Assembly: GCA_021793515.1 (NCBI GenBank) | Contig: JAJYSP010000004.1 | Coordinates: 1 to 64,000 of the forward strand | DNA: 64,000 nucleotides | Direction of reading: 5' to 3' | Origin: Actinomycetes bacterium | GTDB taxonomy: Bacteria; Actinomycetota; Acidimicrobiia; Acidimicrobiales; RAAP-2 | In this document: positions 1 to 12,524 of the stretch, piece by piece | Layout of the letters: each line of letters opens with the position of its first letter | Numbering within the stretch: the first letter of the stretch is position 1 | Translations under genes and position numbers: made by a program | The notes under the pieces: generated by a model | What the model was told of the DNA's origin: nothing | Database searches by the model: none | What the model saw: only the letters and a program-made list of their open reading frames with translations

Positions 1-4743
<4,743 letters not shown>

Positions 4744-4745
4744 TT

Positions 4746-4777
4746 GATGTTCGTGCTCGTTCTAGGACGCTCAAGGA
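4746..4777 (+). repeat. 3' arm of 23S rRNA processing stalk
   Basis: GATGTTCGTGCTCGTTCTAG from 4746 and CTCAAGG at 4771-4777 are the reverse complement, with two mismatches, of 1631-1661. It lies directly after mature 23S and before 5S. Confidence 0.75.
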
Positions 4778-4817
4778 CCGGCAACGCCGGTTCGCCACGA
4801 AAGTGGTGAGCGCATGG

Positions 4818-4935
4818 TTTCCGGTGGTTATGGCGGTGGAGATATACCTGTTCCCATACCGAACACAGCAGTCAAGCCCACCAGCGCCGATGGTACTTGG
4901 GGGTCCCCCCCTGGGAGAGTAGGTCGCCGCCGGGA
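4818..4935 (+). rRNA. rrf: 5S ribosomal RNA
   Basis: About 118 bases. The conserved CCCATACCGAACACAG core occupies 4853-4868, GAGAGTAGGTCGCCGCC is near 4915-4932, and the 5' TTTCCGGTGGTTATGGCGG pairs with the 3' GTCGCCGCCGGGA to form helix I. It follows 23S after about 75 bases and is followed at once by a strong terminator, so it is the last gene of the rRNA operon. Ends are accurate to a few bases. Confidence 0.96.
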
Positions 4936-4942
4936 TTTCTTG

Positions 4943-4972
4943 AAAACCCCCCACCTCTTGGTGGGGGGTTTT
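4943..4972 (+). terminator. Rho-independent terminator of rRNA operon
   Basis: Perfect 13-base-pair stem: AAAACCCCCCACC, four-base loop TCTT, GGTGGGGGGTTTT. The T tract is short but the stem is very strong. It lies seven bases after 5S and is the clearest intrinsic terminator in the window. Confidence 0.92.
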
Positions 4973-5185
4973 CGCTTTCGTGCCCATAGACAACGCCGGT
5001 CGCTGCGGGGGGGGGGTCGACGACCTCGCACGCTGGAGATGACCGATCTCGTGGTCCGGGGGGAGTGGTCGACGTGCGGGTGCTGCGTGAAGACTCACGA
5101 CGTGATGTCTGCCCGCACGTGGCTCTCCATGATGGCGCCGGTGCGGTGCTGGCTCGTCCGATGCACGGGGCGCGTACCCATCCTC
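4973..5185. other. Intergenic stretch with a run of ten G
   Basis: No gene is supported. Readings on both strands give arginine-rich, family-less peptides. A run of ten G at 5007-5016 is notable as a possible slippage or assembly-error site. Upstream parts of the degraded SRPBCC gene may extend into it, but no recognisable sequence remains. Confidence 0.6.
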
Positions 5186-5634
5186 GTTACGCCTCGCACG
5201 GACACGAGTTCACGGTTCATCGCCACCTCGCCGGAGTCTTCACCAGCGTCGCTGGTCGACGTGGATGCGTTGGCGGTGTGGTTGGCGCTCGCAGGGATGT
5301 CGGGGTGGTTCGAACGATTCGACTTCCGTCCGGGGGTTCGTATCGCATGGTCGTGCGCTACGACGACTCGACGAACGCACGGGGTAAAGCCACAACCGAC
5401 TCGGACGTCATTGAAACGCGTGTCATTGCGATGGTCCCGGGGGTGCGGGTCGTCCTCGCCGTGGACTTCGTCTCTGACGATCGTGGCCACGCGGGTACCA
5501 TGAGCATGACCTGGGCGATTACCCGGGTCGAGGTCACCGCGGAGAACGTGCCCGACGGCGTTTCCGTCGAGGACTAGGCGGTGGGACTGAACTCGTCGCG
5601 GGCCAAGCTGGCTCGTTACCTCGAAGGACGATGA
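5186..5634 (+). pseudogene. SRPBCC/AHSA1-family protein, degraded
   Basis: Readable as an about 148-residue SRPBCC (START-like, Hsp90-ATPase-activator-1 homologue) protein only if two lesions are repaired. From 5186 the frame gives SSRFIATSPES and then LVDVDALAVWL and GWFERFDFRPG, typical of the family N-terminus. At the five-G run 5332-5336 the reading must shift by one base to continue as GGSYRMVVRYDD, VVLAVDFVSDD and AGTMSMTW. A TAG at 5575-5577 then interrupts the C-terminal motif PDGVSVED, after which the same frame runs on as AVGLNSSRAKLARYLE to TGA at 5634, exactly the usual family ending. There is no good start codon: GTT at 5186 stands where ATG is expected. Sequencing error could explain the frameshift but not easily all three lesions. 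No ArsR partner is visible. Confidence 0.72.
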
Positions 5635-5839
5635 GTGGCGTCTGCCACTAGCAGCGACGACCGCGAGTGCGATCCGCGCGACCGCGCTGCGCCGTTTGGC
5701 GTGGCGCCGGGCTGCCAACGTGGAGGCAAGACCAACGTTCACACGCCCAGTTCCGACGGAAGCGTCGCGAGCTTGTTACGACTATGGAGAAGCGGATGTT
5801 GGGCTACGAGACGCTTTCGCACAACGGAGCGTTGGTCCG
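5635..5839. other. Intergenic, no gene seen
   Basis: About 200 bases between the SRPBCC remnant and the next gene. Short open frames exist on both strands but show no family features, no Shine-Dalgarno sequence and shifting codon preference. It may hold further remnants of decayed sequence. The promoter of the next gene (TAGACT at 5840-5845) begins at its right edge. Confidence 0.5.
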
Positions 5840-5851
5840 TAGACTGGGGGG

Positions 5852-7624
5852 ATGCCTTCTTCCCCATCTGCACCTCGTCGTGGCCAGAATTCCGGTCGTG
5901 GTGCGGGTGGCCGCCCTCCGACATCACCGTATCGATCAGGTGACGCCCGACGTTCGCCCGGCGGCCGCGACGGCGCACCGGCACGTGACCGGCTCGACGG
6001 TCCTCGCGGACGGGCCGCGCCCGGTCGCCCGGGCGCTGATGATCGGCGAGATGCGCGTTCGCGTGGCGATTCGAACCGACCGGGCCGTCCCGCCGAGCGC
6101 TCAGGGCCACGGCGGGAGACCGATGATCGCTCGCGCAGTCGTGGCGCTTCGAGCGGGTACGCCGGTGATGATCGGCGAGATGCGCGTTCGCGTGGCGATT
6201 CGAGCCGACCGGGCCGTCCCGCCGAGCGCTCAGGGCCACGGCGGGAGACCGATGATCGCTCGCGCAGTCGTGGCGCCTCGAGCGGGTACGCCGGCGGCGA
6301 TCGGCGTGATACGCGAAGTCGCGGTGATGTGAGTCGTGCACCGCGAGCGGGTGCACCTCGTCGCGAGGAGAGTGACCGAACGCCTCGCACGGGCCCGCCG
6401 CGGTCGACTCGTCCGACTCGCCCCGGTGCCCCGAGTGGCGCCCGTGGTCGCGCCGGGAGTCCCGTATCGCGTGGCAGCGATGAGCCTCGGTACGGGTCAC
6501 GACGCGATGATCGCACACCTGAATCGAGCCGTCCGCCACGTCCCCCTCGCGAGCGCTCGGGTAGCGGCCCTCGCGGCGAGAGTCGCTCTAGCGGCCGCGA
6601 CGGCGCGCCGGGACGCACACCGAGACGTGGTGACGATCGATACGAGGCCGGTGCACGCCGACCCGGCGCCCGTGGAACGGGACGTCCCGTGCGGCCCGTG
6701 GATCCCGAGGTCGCGGCTCGCCAGCGAGCCGGTGCACACGCCCGCGGGCAGGGCTGGGGTGGTGTCGCGCGTAAGGGCGCGGTGAACATATCGAGCACCG
6801 GTCGTGCTTTGGATGACGAGCAAGGTCCGCGCGATCGTCCCGAGCCGATGGCTGAATGGATCGAAGACGAGCGTCCCGTCGTCACCAAGTCTGAGGCGCC
6901 GACCAAGACCCGTGCGTCCTACGCGTTGCCCGGTGACGTCGCGGCGAATATCCGCAAGGCGTTCATTGGCACGGCGTATATGCGCGAGAAGATGGTGATG
7001 ACCCTTACCAAGGCCGCCGAGGCCTACGACCGTAAGCGCTACGAGGAGGCGCTGCGCCTGGGTCGCACGGTGGCTGACGCAACGCCCGGCGTCGCAGCGG
7101 TTCGTGAACTCACGGGCCTCGCCGCCTATCGCGGTGAACGCTGGAATATGGCCAAGATCCATCTTCGTGCGCACTTCACGTTGACAGCTGACCCCGAGCA
7201 CCTACCACTGGTCATGGACTGTGATCGAGCACATCGTCGGTATCGGGCGGTGGAGAAGACCTTCGAGGAGCTCGAGGCGAGCGAGCCGACGGCCGATGTG
7301 CTCACCGAGGGACGCATCGTGATGGCGGGGGCGCTCGCCGATCAGCGTAAGTTCCATGAGGCAATCGACCTGCTCGTGCGCGCCGGTGGGACCAAGCAAC
7401 TGCACAACCCCTCGTATCGACACGTTCGACTCTGGTACGCGCTCGCGGACATCTTTGACCGCGCTGGCGATGCGGGATCGGCACGCGAACTCTTTGCGCG
7501 CGTCGTCCTAGCTGAGCCCGACGCCTACGACGCGCAGTCCCGTCTCGCGGAACTGGGTATGGACGCGCCTCGGAAGAATCGCAAGCGTCGAACTGTCCCA
7601 GTGTCAAAGAAGCGCGTCGACTGA
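5852..7624 (+). CDS. Disordered R/G/D-rich protein with TPR-like C-terminal domain
   Basis: 590 residues. Residues 1 to about 310 are low complexity, rich in Arg, Gly, Asp, Ser and Pro, with two exact-looking 43-residue repeats (residues 63-105 and 106-148) and the beginning of a third; blocks such as DDRRDARSRGD recur. Residues about 350-575 are helical with TPR-like features, for example AAEAYDRKRYEEALRLG, followed by helix pairs typical of tetratricopeptide proteins. The C-terminus is basic (KNRKRRTVPVSKKR). I do not recognise a named family; proteins of this plan occur as conserved hypotheticals in Acidimicrobiia as far as I recall. The basic disordered half suggests RNA or protein scaffolding, which is inference. 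ATG 5852 is chosen because TAGACT ends six bases before it (leaderless pattern). All other long frames across this region are antisense or out-of-frame shadows produced by the repeats. Confidence 0.8.
   Translation: MPSSPSAPRRGQNSGRGAGGRPPTSPYRSGDARRSPGGRDGAPARDRLDGPRGRAAPGRPGADDRRDARSRGDSNRPGRPAERSGPRRETDDRSRSRGASSGYAGDDRRDARSRGDSSRPGRPAERSGPRRETDDRSRSRGASSGYAGGDRRDTRSRGDVSRAPRAGAPRREESDRTPRTGPPRSTRPTRPGAPSGARGRAGSPVSRGSDEPRYGSRRDDRTPESSRPPRPPRERSGSGPRGESRSSGRDGAPGRTPRRGDDRYEAGARRPGARGTGRPVRPVDPEVAARQRAGAHARGQGWGGVARKGAVNISSTGRALDDEQGPRDRPEPMAEWIEDERPVVTKSEAPTKTRASYALPGDVAANIRKAFIGTAYMREKMVMTLTKAAEAYDRKRYEEALRLGRTVADATPGVAAVRELTGLAAYRGERWNMAKIHLRAHFTLTADPEHLPLVMDCDRAHRRYRAVEKTFEELEASEPTADVLTEGRIVMAGALADQRKFHEAIDLLVRAGGTKQLHNPSYRHVRLWYALADIFDRAGDAGSARELFARVVLAEPDAYDAQSRLAELGMDAPRKNRKRRTVPVSKKRVD
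6038..6295 (+). repeat. Two tandem 129-bp units plus partial third, in frame
   Basis: Units 6038-6166 and 6167-6295 each begin GATGATCGGCGAGATGCGCG and are nearly identical; a diverged partial copy follows from 6296. The 129-base length is 43 codons, so copy-number change keeps the reading frame of the host gene. Nothing like CRISPR spacing or spacers is present. Confidence 0.9.
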
Positions 7625-7839
7625 GCGAGCCCCGACCCGCTGTTGGTGTTGTCCCACACGAGACTGAGGTCGATACCCGCCCAGCTCCAACGACGGGATG
7701 CCGTGGCGGTAGCGGGCTGATGGCGAGCGAGCGCCTGTCGACGCGGTGAGTGGTGGGCGGCATTCGAACCGACCGTCGAGACGACGTGCTCGCCTGGCGT
7801 ACCACGAGGGGCAACGGAGCAATCTTGTAGGGTGGACGT

Positions 7840-8889
7840 ATGGACATCGCCGCACTGTTAGGTGACGAGGCGTCGACCCTGCTCGACCACCACGCCACCG
7901 CTTTTCCCAAGGAAATGCTCACTGTACCGGGCCCGAATTTCATCGGTGAGGTGATGGCGTCGAGCGACCGGTCACCGACGGTGCTGCGCAACCTCGGCAC
8001 CCTGTATAACCACGGGCGTCTCGGTAAGACCGGCTACTTGTCGATCCTGCCCGTCGACCAGGGAATCGAGCACTCGGCGGCGGCCTCCTTCGCCCCGAAC
8101 CCCACGTACTTCGATCCCGCGCACCTGTGTGATCTCGCGATCGCGGCCGACTGCAACGCCATCGCCTCCACCCTCGGAACACTCGGTGCGATCTCGCGGC
8201 GCTACGTGCACCGGATCCCCTTCATCGTGAAGTTGAACCACAACGACTTGCTCAACTATCCCAACACCTACGATCAGATTCCCTTCGCGAGCGTGCGACA
8301 GGCGGCGGACCTCGGTGCCGTCGGTGTGGGGGCGACCATTTACTTCGGTTCGCCAGAGTCGGGACGGCAGTTGCGTGAAGTGTCGGCGGCGTTCGCGCAG
8401 GCCCACGAGCTCGGCCTGTTCACCGTGTTGTGGACCTATCTGCGCAACCCCGCGTTCAAGACGGCCGAGGCGGACTATGACGTGAGTGCCGACCTCACCG
8501 GCCAAGCGAACCACCTCGGTGTCACCATCGAAGCCGACATCATCAAGCAGAAGCAGCCGGAGAACAATGGCGGATACAACGCCCTGAAGTTTGGCAAGAC
8601 CAATCCGAAGGTCTACAGCGAGTTGACGACGGACAATCCGATCGACCTGACCCGCTGGCAGGTGGTGAACTGCTACGCCGGTCGGATCGGCCTCATCAAC
8701 TCCGGCGGCGAGGCCAAGGGCGATAACGACCTGGCCTCGGCGGTGCGAACGGCCGTGATCAACAAGCGTGCCGGTGGCCAAGGGCTCATCTTGGGTCGCA
8801 AGGCCTTCCAGCGGCCGATCGACGAGGGTGCAGCGCTGGTCCACGCCGTCCAGGACGTCTACCTCGACCCCGCGATCACCGTCGCCTGA
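7840..8889 (+). CDS. fbaB: Class I fructose-bisphosphate aldolase (FbaB/DhnA type)
   Basis: Cytosolic enzyme that reversibly splits fructose 1,6-bisphosphate into dihydroxyacetone phosphate and glyceraldehyde 3-phosphate by a Schiff base. The 349-residue length matches E. coli FbaB (350). Family features are PVDQGIEHS (71-79), KLNHND (131-136) and IEADIIKQK, in which Lys236 aligns with the E. coli Schiff-base lysine; the C-terminal phosphate-binding segment contains [11 protein letters not shown] and [15 protein letters not shown] 7840 follows TAGGGT (7828-7833) by six bases, so the mRNA is probably leaderless. It is followed nine bases later by pgsA. About 215 bases upstream hold no gene. 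Confidence 0.95.
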   Translation: MDIAALLGDEASTLLDHHATAFPKEMLTVPGPNFIGEVMASSDRSPTVLRNLGTLYNHGRLGKTGYLSILPVDQGIEHSAAASFAPNPTYFDPAHLCDLAIAADCNAIASTLGTLGAISRRYVHRIPFIVKLNHNDLLNYPNTYDQIPFASVRQAADLGAVGVGATIYFGSPESGRQLREVSAAFAQAHELGLFTVLWTYLRNPAFKTAEADYDVSADLTGQANHLGVTIEADIIKQKQPENNGGYNALKFGKTNPKVYSELTTDNPIDLTRWQVVNCYAGRIGLINSGGEAKGDNDLASAVRTAVINKRAGGQGLILGRKAFQRPIDEGAALVHAVQDVYLDPAITVA

Positions 8890-8898
8890 TCCATCGTC

Positions 8899-9504
8899 GT
8901 GAGCGACGAGAGCAATAGGGGCTGGCGGACCTGGGCGAACCTCATCACCGTCATCCGACTGGTGATGCTGCCGGTCTTTCTCTGGCTGCTCTTTGGAACC
9001 GGTCATCGAGCCGATGCGGCGTGGCTACTCGGCGTGTTGGGGGCGACTGATTGGGTGGACGGCTACGTCGCGAGACGCCTGCACCAAGTCTCGACGGTCG
9101 GTAAAGTGCTCGACCCCGTCGCTGACCGCGTCCTCATGATGACCGGTCTCATCGCCGTGGCCATCGCCGGTGGCGTTCCGTGGTGGTTCGCGATCGCGAC
9201 GTTGGCGCGTGAGGTAGTGGTCTCGAGCCTTACGATCGTGCTCGCACTGCTTGGCGCGGCTCGGATCGATGTGTTGTGGTGGGGGAAGGTTTCGACCTTT
9301 GCACTCATGGTCACGTACCCCCTCTTCCTGCTTACGAGCAACGACCACCACGCGGCCCTCGCGCTCTGGCAGGAGTGGGGCCGTGGCGCGTGCTGGGTGA
9401 TCGGCGTGACGGGTCTGGCCCTGTCCTGGGCGGTACTTGGGGGTTACATCGGACCCGCGAAACGGGCACTTCGGGCCGGTCGCGCGGGTCGGGGATTGGA
9501 GTAG
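8899..9504 (+). CDS. pgsA: CDP-alcohol phosphatidyltransferase, probable phosphatidylglycerophosphate synthase
   Basis: Integral membrane enzyme of phospholipid synthesis; PgsA transfers the phosphatidyl group of CDP-diacylglycerol to glycerol 3-phosphate. The CDP-alcohol phosphotransferase signature is complete at residues 51-76: D51, D54, G55, A58, R59, G68, D72, D76. Four to five membrane segments surround it, and the C-terminus is short and basic. The 201-residue length fits. GTG 8899 is the first start after fbaB, nine bases away, suggesting cotranscription. In mycobacteria a pgsA paralogue lies near gcvH as well. Another CDP-alcohol acceptor cannot be excluded. Confidence 0.88.
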   Translation: MSDESNRGWRTWANLITVIRLVMLPVFLWLLFGTGHRADAAWLLGVLGATDWVDGYVARRLHQVSTVGKVLDPVADRVLMMTGLIAVAIAGGVPWWFAIATLAREVVVSSLTIVLALLGAARIDVLWWGKVSTFALMVTYPLFLLTSNDHHAALALWQEWGRGACWVIGVTGLALSWAVLGGYIGPAKRALRAGRAGRGLE

Positions 9505-9514
9505 ATTTCATCGC

Positions 9515-9895
9515 ATGAAGACTCCCGAGGAATTGCGATACTCCCGCGACCACGAGTGGGCCCACGTGACGGGTGACACCGTTCGCGTCGGCATCACCGA
9601 CTTCGCTCAGGACGCATTAGGCGACGTGGTGTTCGTGGACCTGCCCAAAGTTGGTGCCGTGGTCAACGCCGGTGACGTCATCGGCGAGGTCGAGTCGACG
9701 AAGTCGGTGTCAGAGATCTACGCGCCCGTTTCGGGCACCGTGGCCACGGTCAACGAATCGCTGCGCGGTACTCCAGAAACGCTCAACTCGGACCCCTACG
9801 GCGAGGGTTGGCTCTGCGAAATCGGTAGCGTTGACCCCACCTCCGTGGAGGTGTTGCTCGACGCCGAGGCCTACCGCGCGCTGACCTCGAATTAG
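9515..9895 (+). CDS. gcvH: Glycine cleavage system H protein
   Basis: Lipoyl carrier that shuttles the aminomethyl group between P, T and L proteins of the glycine cleavage complex. 126 residues, normal length. It starts with the family pattern ELRYSRDHEWA, and ESTKSVSEIYAPVSG contains lipoylated Lys63; the C-terminal NSDPYGEGWL is also conserved. ATG 9515 is preceded by TAGATT (9502-9507) seven bases away, which favours a leaderless start over the longer frame from 9437. The T and P genes are 11 kb downstream, not adjacent. Confidence 0.95.
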   Translation: MKTPEELRYSRDHEWAHVTGDTVRVGITDFAQDALGDVVFVDLPKVGAVVNAGDVIGEVESTKSVSEIYAPVSGTVATVNESLRGTPETLNSDPYGEGWLCEIGSVDPTSVEVLLDAEAYRALTSN

Positions 9896-9933
9896 TCCGG
9901 CGGCGCCGATGGAACTTCAGTAGGGTGGCTCGC

Positions 9934-10398
9934 GTGAACTGTCGTCGGTGTGGCGAAATCCTGAACTCGAACGCGAATTTCTGTTGGGCGTGTGGCGCCC
10001 CGCAGCACGATTCGGCCTCCCCCGAGACGATCGCGATTCCCGTGGTGAGCGTGCAGGAGGTCTTGCATCCGGGGGCGAGCACGGGCCCGCAGGGGAGCCA
10101 CACGGACCTGTTGGTGGTCGCCTCGGGCGCTGCGGCAGGGACTCGCTTCGAACTCGATAAGGAGGTCACGACTGTGGGGCGACACGAGAACAGCGACCTC
10201 CTGCTTGACGATGTCTCGGTCTCGCGTCACCACGCGATCATCACGCGCACGGCGAGTGGCCGGGTGACGTTGCGAGACCTCAACTCACTGAACGGGACCT
10301 ACGTCAACGGCGCACGCGTCGAGGAGACGACGCTGCACACAGCCGACGAGGTCCAGGTGGGAAAGTTCAAGCTCGTCTTCTGGGAGGCGACATCATGA
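9934..10398 (+). CDS. garA: Zinc-ribbon plus FHA-domain protein, GarA-like
   Basis: 154 residues if started at GTG 9934. N-terminal zinc ribbon C3-x2-C6-x10-C17-x2-C20, then a linker containing SPETIAIPVV, then an FHA domain (about 65-150) with the phosphothreonine-binding pattern VGRHENSD, SVSRHHA and SLNGTYVNG. Context gcvH-FHA-MerR-bifunctional nuclease equals the mycobacterial gcvH-garA-Rv1828-Rv1829 order, so it is the positional equivalent of GarA, which regulates 2-oxoglutarate enzymes when not phosphorylated. GarA of mycobacteria lacks the zinc ribbon. GTG 9934 is preferred over GTG 9925 because TAGGGT (9921-9926) overlaps the latter and ends seven bases before 9934. It overlaps the next gene by 4 bases. 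Confidence 0.85.
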   Translation: MNCRRCGEILNSNANFCWACGAPQHDSASPETIAIPVVSVQEVLHPGASTGPQGSHTDLLVVASGAAAGTRFELDKEVTTVGRHENSDLLLDDVSVSRHHAIITRTASGRVTLRDLNSLNGTYVNGARVEETTLHTADEVQVGKFKLVFWEATS

Positions 10399-11171
10399 CG
10401 CCGACGGCGGGCGCGATGCGCATCGGCGAAGTGCACGCGGTCTTGCGCGAGCAGTTCCCCGACGTCGAACTCTCCAAGATCCGCTACTACGAGGACAAGG
10501 GGCTCGTCCAGCCCGCACGCAGTCGCAAGGGTTATCGGTTGTACTCCGAACGGGACCTCGCCTGTCTGCGTGAAGCCATACGGCTCGCGAACGAGGAGTT
10601 CGTGCCCTTACGCGTCGTGCGTCTGCGACTGATTGAACAGGGACTCCTCGACGACGTGCCGGCGGTTCGCGTGACCCGCCAAGCCGCTCGTGAGGCGGCC
10701 ACCCCCTCGGTGCGCGCCGCAGTGCCGCCGGTGGAGCGCGCGCTCACGGTGGTCGGCGATTCGACACCATCGGGTGACGAGAACCCCGTGCCCACGCACT
10801 ACTCGACGTCTGAGTTCCTGACGGCGGCGGGCCTCGAGGCGACGGCGGTCAACGAGTTGATCGCGGCGGGTCTGGTCACACCCAAGACGGTCGGGCGTGA
10901 GACAGCCTTCAGCGCGCTCGACGTGCGCGTTGCGAACGCGGCCGGATTGCTGCTTACCCGCGGTGTGGACGCGCGACGGCTCGCGACACTTCGCCGCGTG
11001 GTGGAGCGAGAGATCGGGATCGTCGACGAGTGGACGCTGCCCCTTCGCCAACCCGGCTCCGCGATGGACCGTGACGCGGTGGCGCGAGTGACCAGGGACG
11101 TCGCCGATGAAGCGGCTACGCTTCGCGCCGCGCTCTACGAACGTGCCCGCAGCGAATACCTCGGCGACTAG
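10395..11171 (+). CDS. ftsR: MerR-family transcriptional regulator, FtsR-like
   Basis: 258 residues. Residues about 8-80 are a MerR winged helix: MRIGEVHAVL, SKIRYYEDKGLV and KGYRLYSERDL are diagnostic. The rest is a long C-terminal region with a second helical half (YSTSEFLTAAGLE onward) rather than the short metal-binding tail of MerR/CueR. This length and the position after an FHA gene match Rv1828 of M. tuberculosis and FtsR of Corynebacterium, an activator of ftsZ. The ATG overlaps the FHA stop (ATGA), so the two are translationally coupled. The target here is unknown; the gene symbol rests on synteny and domain plan. Confidence 0.82.
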   Translation: MTPTAGAMRIGEVHAVLREQFPDVELSKIRYYEDKGLVQPARSRKGYRLYSERDLACLREAIRLANEEFVPLRVVRLRLIEQGLLDDVPAVRVTRQAAREAATPSVRAAVPPVERALTVVGDSTPSGDENPVPTHYSTSEFLTAAGLEATAVNELIAAGLVTPKTVGRETAFSALDVRVANAAGLLLTRGVDARRLATLRRVVEREIGIVDEWTLPLRQPGSAMDRDAVARVTRDVADEAATLRAALYERARSEYLGD

Positions 11172-11217
11172 CGCGTGGCGACGTCCCAACGTCGCCATCG
11201 AGGTCTAGTCTGGAAGC

Positions 11218-11724
11218 GTGATTGAGGTTGTCCTTCGAGCCGTTCGAGTGGACGTCGGGTCGTCCACGCCGTTGCTGCTGCTCGAGGAGGTGGGCGGCGA
11301 CCGCGTCCTGCCGATCTTCATCGGCGCACCCGAAGCCACGGCGATCGCCTACGCGCTCCAGCACGTGGAGACGCCACGACCGATGTCCCACGATCTCATG
11401 GGTAACGTGATCACCGCACTCGGGGCGCGGGTCTTCTCGGTCGAGATTACGGACCTTGACGACAACACATTCTTCGCGACACTTCGTTTGACGCGCGACG
11501 GCCGCGAAGTGGCCGTGAGCGCGCGTCCGAGCGACGCCGTCGCGCTAGCCCTACGGGTCGGTGCACCGATACTCGTTCGTGATGAATTGATGGCCGCCGA
11601 GGGCAAGATCATGCATCTCGAGGACGGTTTCGAGGTGGTGGGCGAGCCCGACGATGAGGCGGAACTCGTCGCCGAGCTCCGTCAGTTCCTCGACAACGTA
11701 CGGCCTGAAGACTTCAACGAGTGA
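11218..11724 (+). CDS. Bifunctional nuclease (BFN, DUF151) family protein
   Basis: 168 residues. The N-terminal two thirds are the DUF151 fold: VLPIFIGAPEATAIAYAL, PRPMSHDLM and VSARPSDAVALALR are the family's signature segments. Plant members have DNase and RNase activity; the bacterial role is unclear. An acidic C-terminal tail (EPDDEAELVAELRQFL) resembles Rv1829 and its relatives. GTG 11218 follows TAGTCT (11206-11211) by six bases, so it probably has its own leaderless promoter despite following ftsR. It overlaps the next gene by 4 bases (GTGA). Confidence 0.88.
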   Translation: MIEVVLRAVRVDVGSSTPLLLLEEVGGDRVLPIFIGAPEATAIAYALQHVETPRPMSHDLMGNVITALGARVFSVEITDLDDNTFFATLRLTRDGREVAVSARPSDAVALALRVGAPILVRDELMAAEGKIMHLEDGFEVVGEPDDEAELVAELRQFLDNVRPEDFNE

Positions 11725-12329
11725 AGCGCGCGCTGATCTCACTGGCGCTCTTCTTCGCCTTCGTCGCCATCGTGACGGTGAGTCGGTATCACTCGACGAC
11801 CACACCGACGACCACGACGACGAGCACGTCGACCACGACAACCGTTGCGCCCTCGACGACGACGACCACCGTCGCGTCCGCGGATGGCTCGACGTGTACG
11901 GGCTCGGACTTCTCGGGCAGCGCAGGGCTAAGTCAGGGGGCGGCGGGGACCATCTACACGTCCTTCACTCTGACTAAGACCACACCTGGATCGTGCACAC
12001 TCAAGGGCTGGCCGCTGCTCGGCCTCGAGAGCCGCACGGGCGCGACGTTGCCCGAGCGCACGGTCGAGGTCCCCGCAGCTGGCAATCCCGGCAGCTTCCT
12101 CACCCCGGCCGCGAACCGCGCACCGACGACCTTGACCCTGCAGCAGGGTTCGAAGACGAGCTTCTCGGTCGCGTTCAGCGACGTGACCACGGGGACCGAG
12201 ACGACCTGTCCGACGGCCGCCGTCGTGCTCGTAGGGACTGGCGTGGGCGCCTCGACGACGTCGATCTCATTGACCTATCCGATTCAGCCCTGCAATCACG
12301 GCACGCTGATCGCGAGTCCGTTCTACTAA
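11721..12329 (+). CDS. Secreted or membrane-anchored DUF4232-type protein
   Basis: 202 residues. An N-terminal hydrophobic segment (residues about 3-21) acts as signal or anchor; there is no lipobox cysteine. A Thr/Ser-rich linker (about 24-52), probably a flexible or glycosylated wall-spanning stretch, follows. The C-terminal domain resembles DUF4232: C59 and C84 frame an opening beta section, GWPLLGLESRTG follows, and C-terminal CPTA and PIQPC cysteines suggest disulfides. The function of DUF4232 is unknown. GTG overlaps the BFN stop, so it is coupled to a cytoplasmic nuclease-like gene, an odd pairing. Confidence 0.72.
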   Translation: MKRALISLALFFAFVAIVTVSRYHSTTTPTTTTTSTSTTTTVAPSTTTTTVASADGSTCTGSDFSGSAGLSQGAAGTIYTSFTLTKTTPGSCTLKGWPLLGLESRTGATLPERTVEVPAAGNPGSFLTPAANRAPTTLTLQQGSKTSFSVAFSDVTTGTETTCPTAAVVLVGTGVGASTTSISLTYPIQPCNHGTLIASPFY

Positions 12330-12524
12330 ACGGGCTCACCGGCACCGTCGCGTTACCGATTGGTAACCACGGTCAGCGTTGGGACTTCGGGTCGTGGGCA
12401 AATATTTTTTAGAAATTTCGTTCAACAATGCGTAGTGACTCGCTTGACATCTACTACGTTTCAGGAACGCGCTGCAGACAGCGCTAGTGCGCAAAGGTGC
12501 GCGCGCAACCGGTAGGGAGGGTGC
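12330..12524 (+). promoter_or_regulatory. Leader region of APC permease with inverted repeat
   Basis: 195 bases, more AT-rich than its surroundings. GTTACC-gatt-GGTAAC (12352-12367) is a perfect 6-base-arm inverted repeat, a plausible operator. TTGACA at 12444-12449 is the best -35-like hexamer, but no convincing -10 lies 17 bases further. GCGC-rich hairpins occupy about 12470-12505. GGTAGGGAGGG at 12512-12522 is a strong Shine-Dalgarno site for ATG 12525, so unlike many genes here this one is leadered. Confidence 0.45.

Noticed and set aside
6038..6295. Repeats as a possible CRISPR array
   Set aside because: Units are 129 bases, directly adjacent, without unique spacers, and in frame with a protein gene.
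5739..6906. Long antisense frames (266 and 374 codons) opposite the R/G/D-rich gene
   Set aside because: The repetitive GC-rich code keeps all frames open; only the plus-strand frame continues into a normal helical domain and has a promoter at the right distance.
7302..9006. Long minus-strand frames opposite fbaB and the preceding gene
   Set aside because: Shadows of plus-strand coding in GC-rich DNA; the plus strand encodes recognised enzymes.
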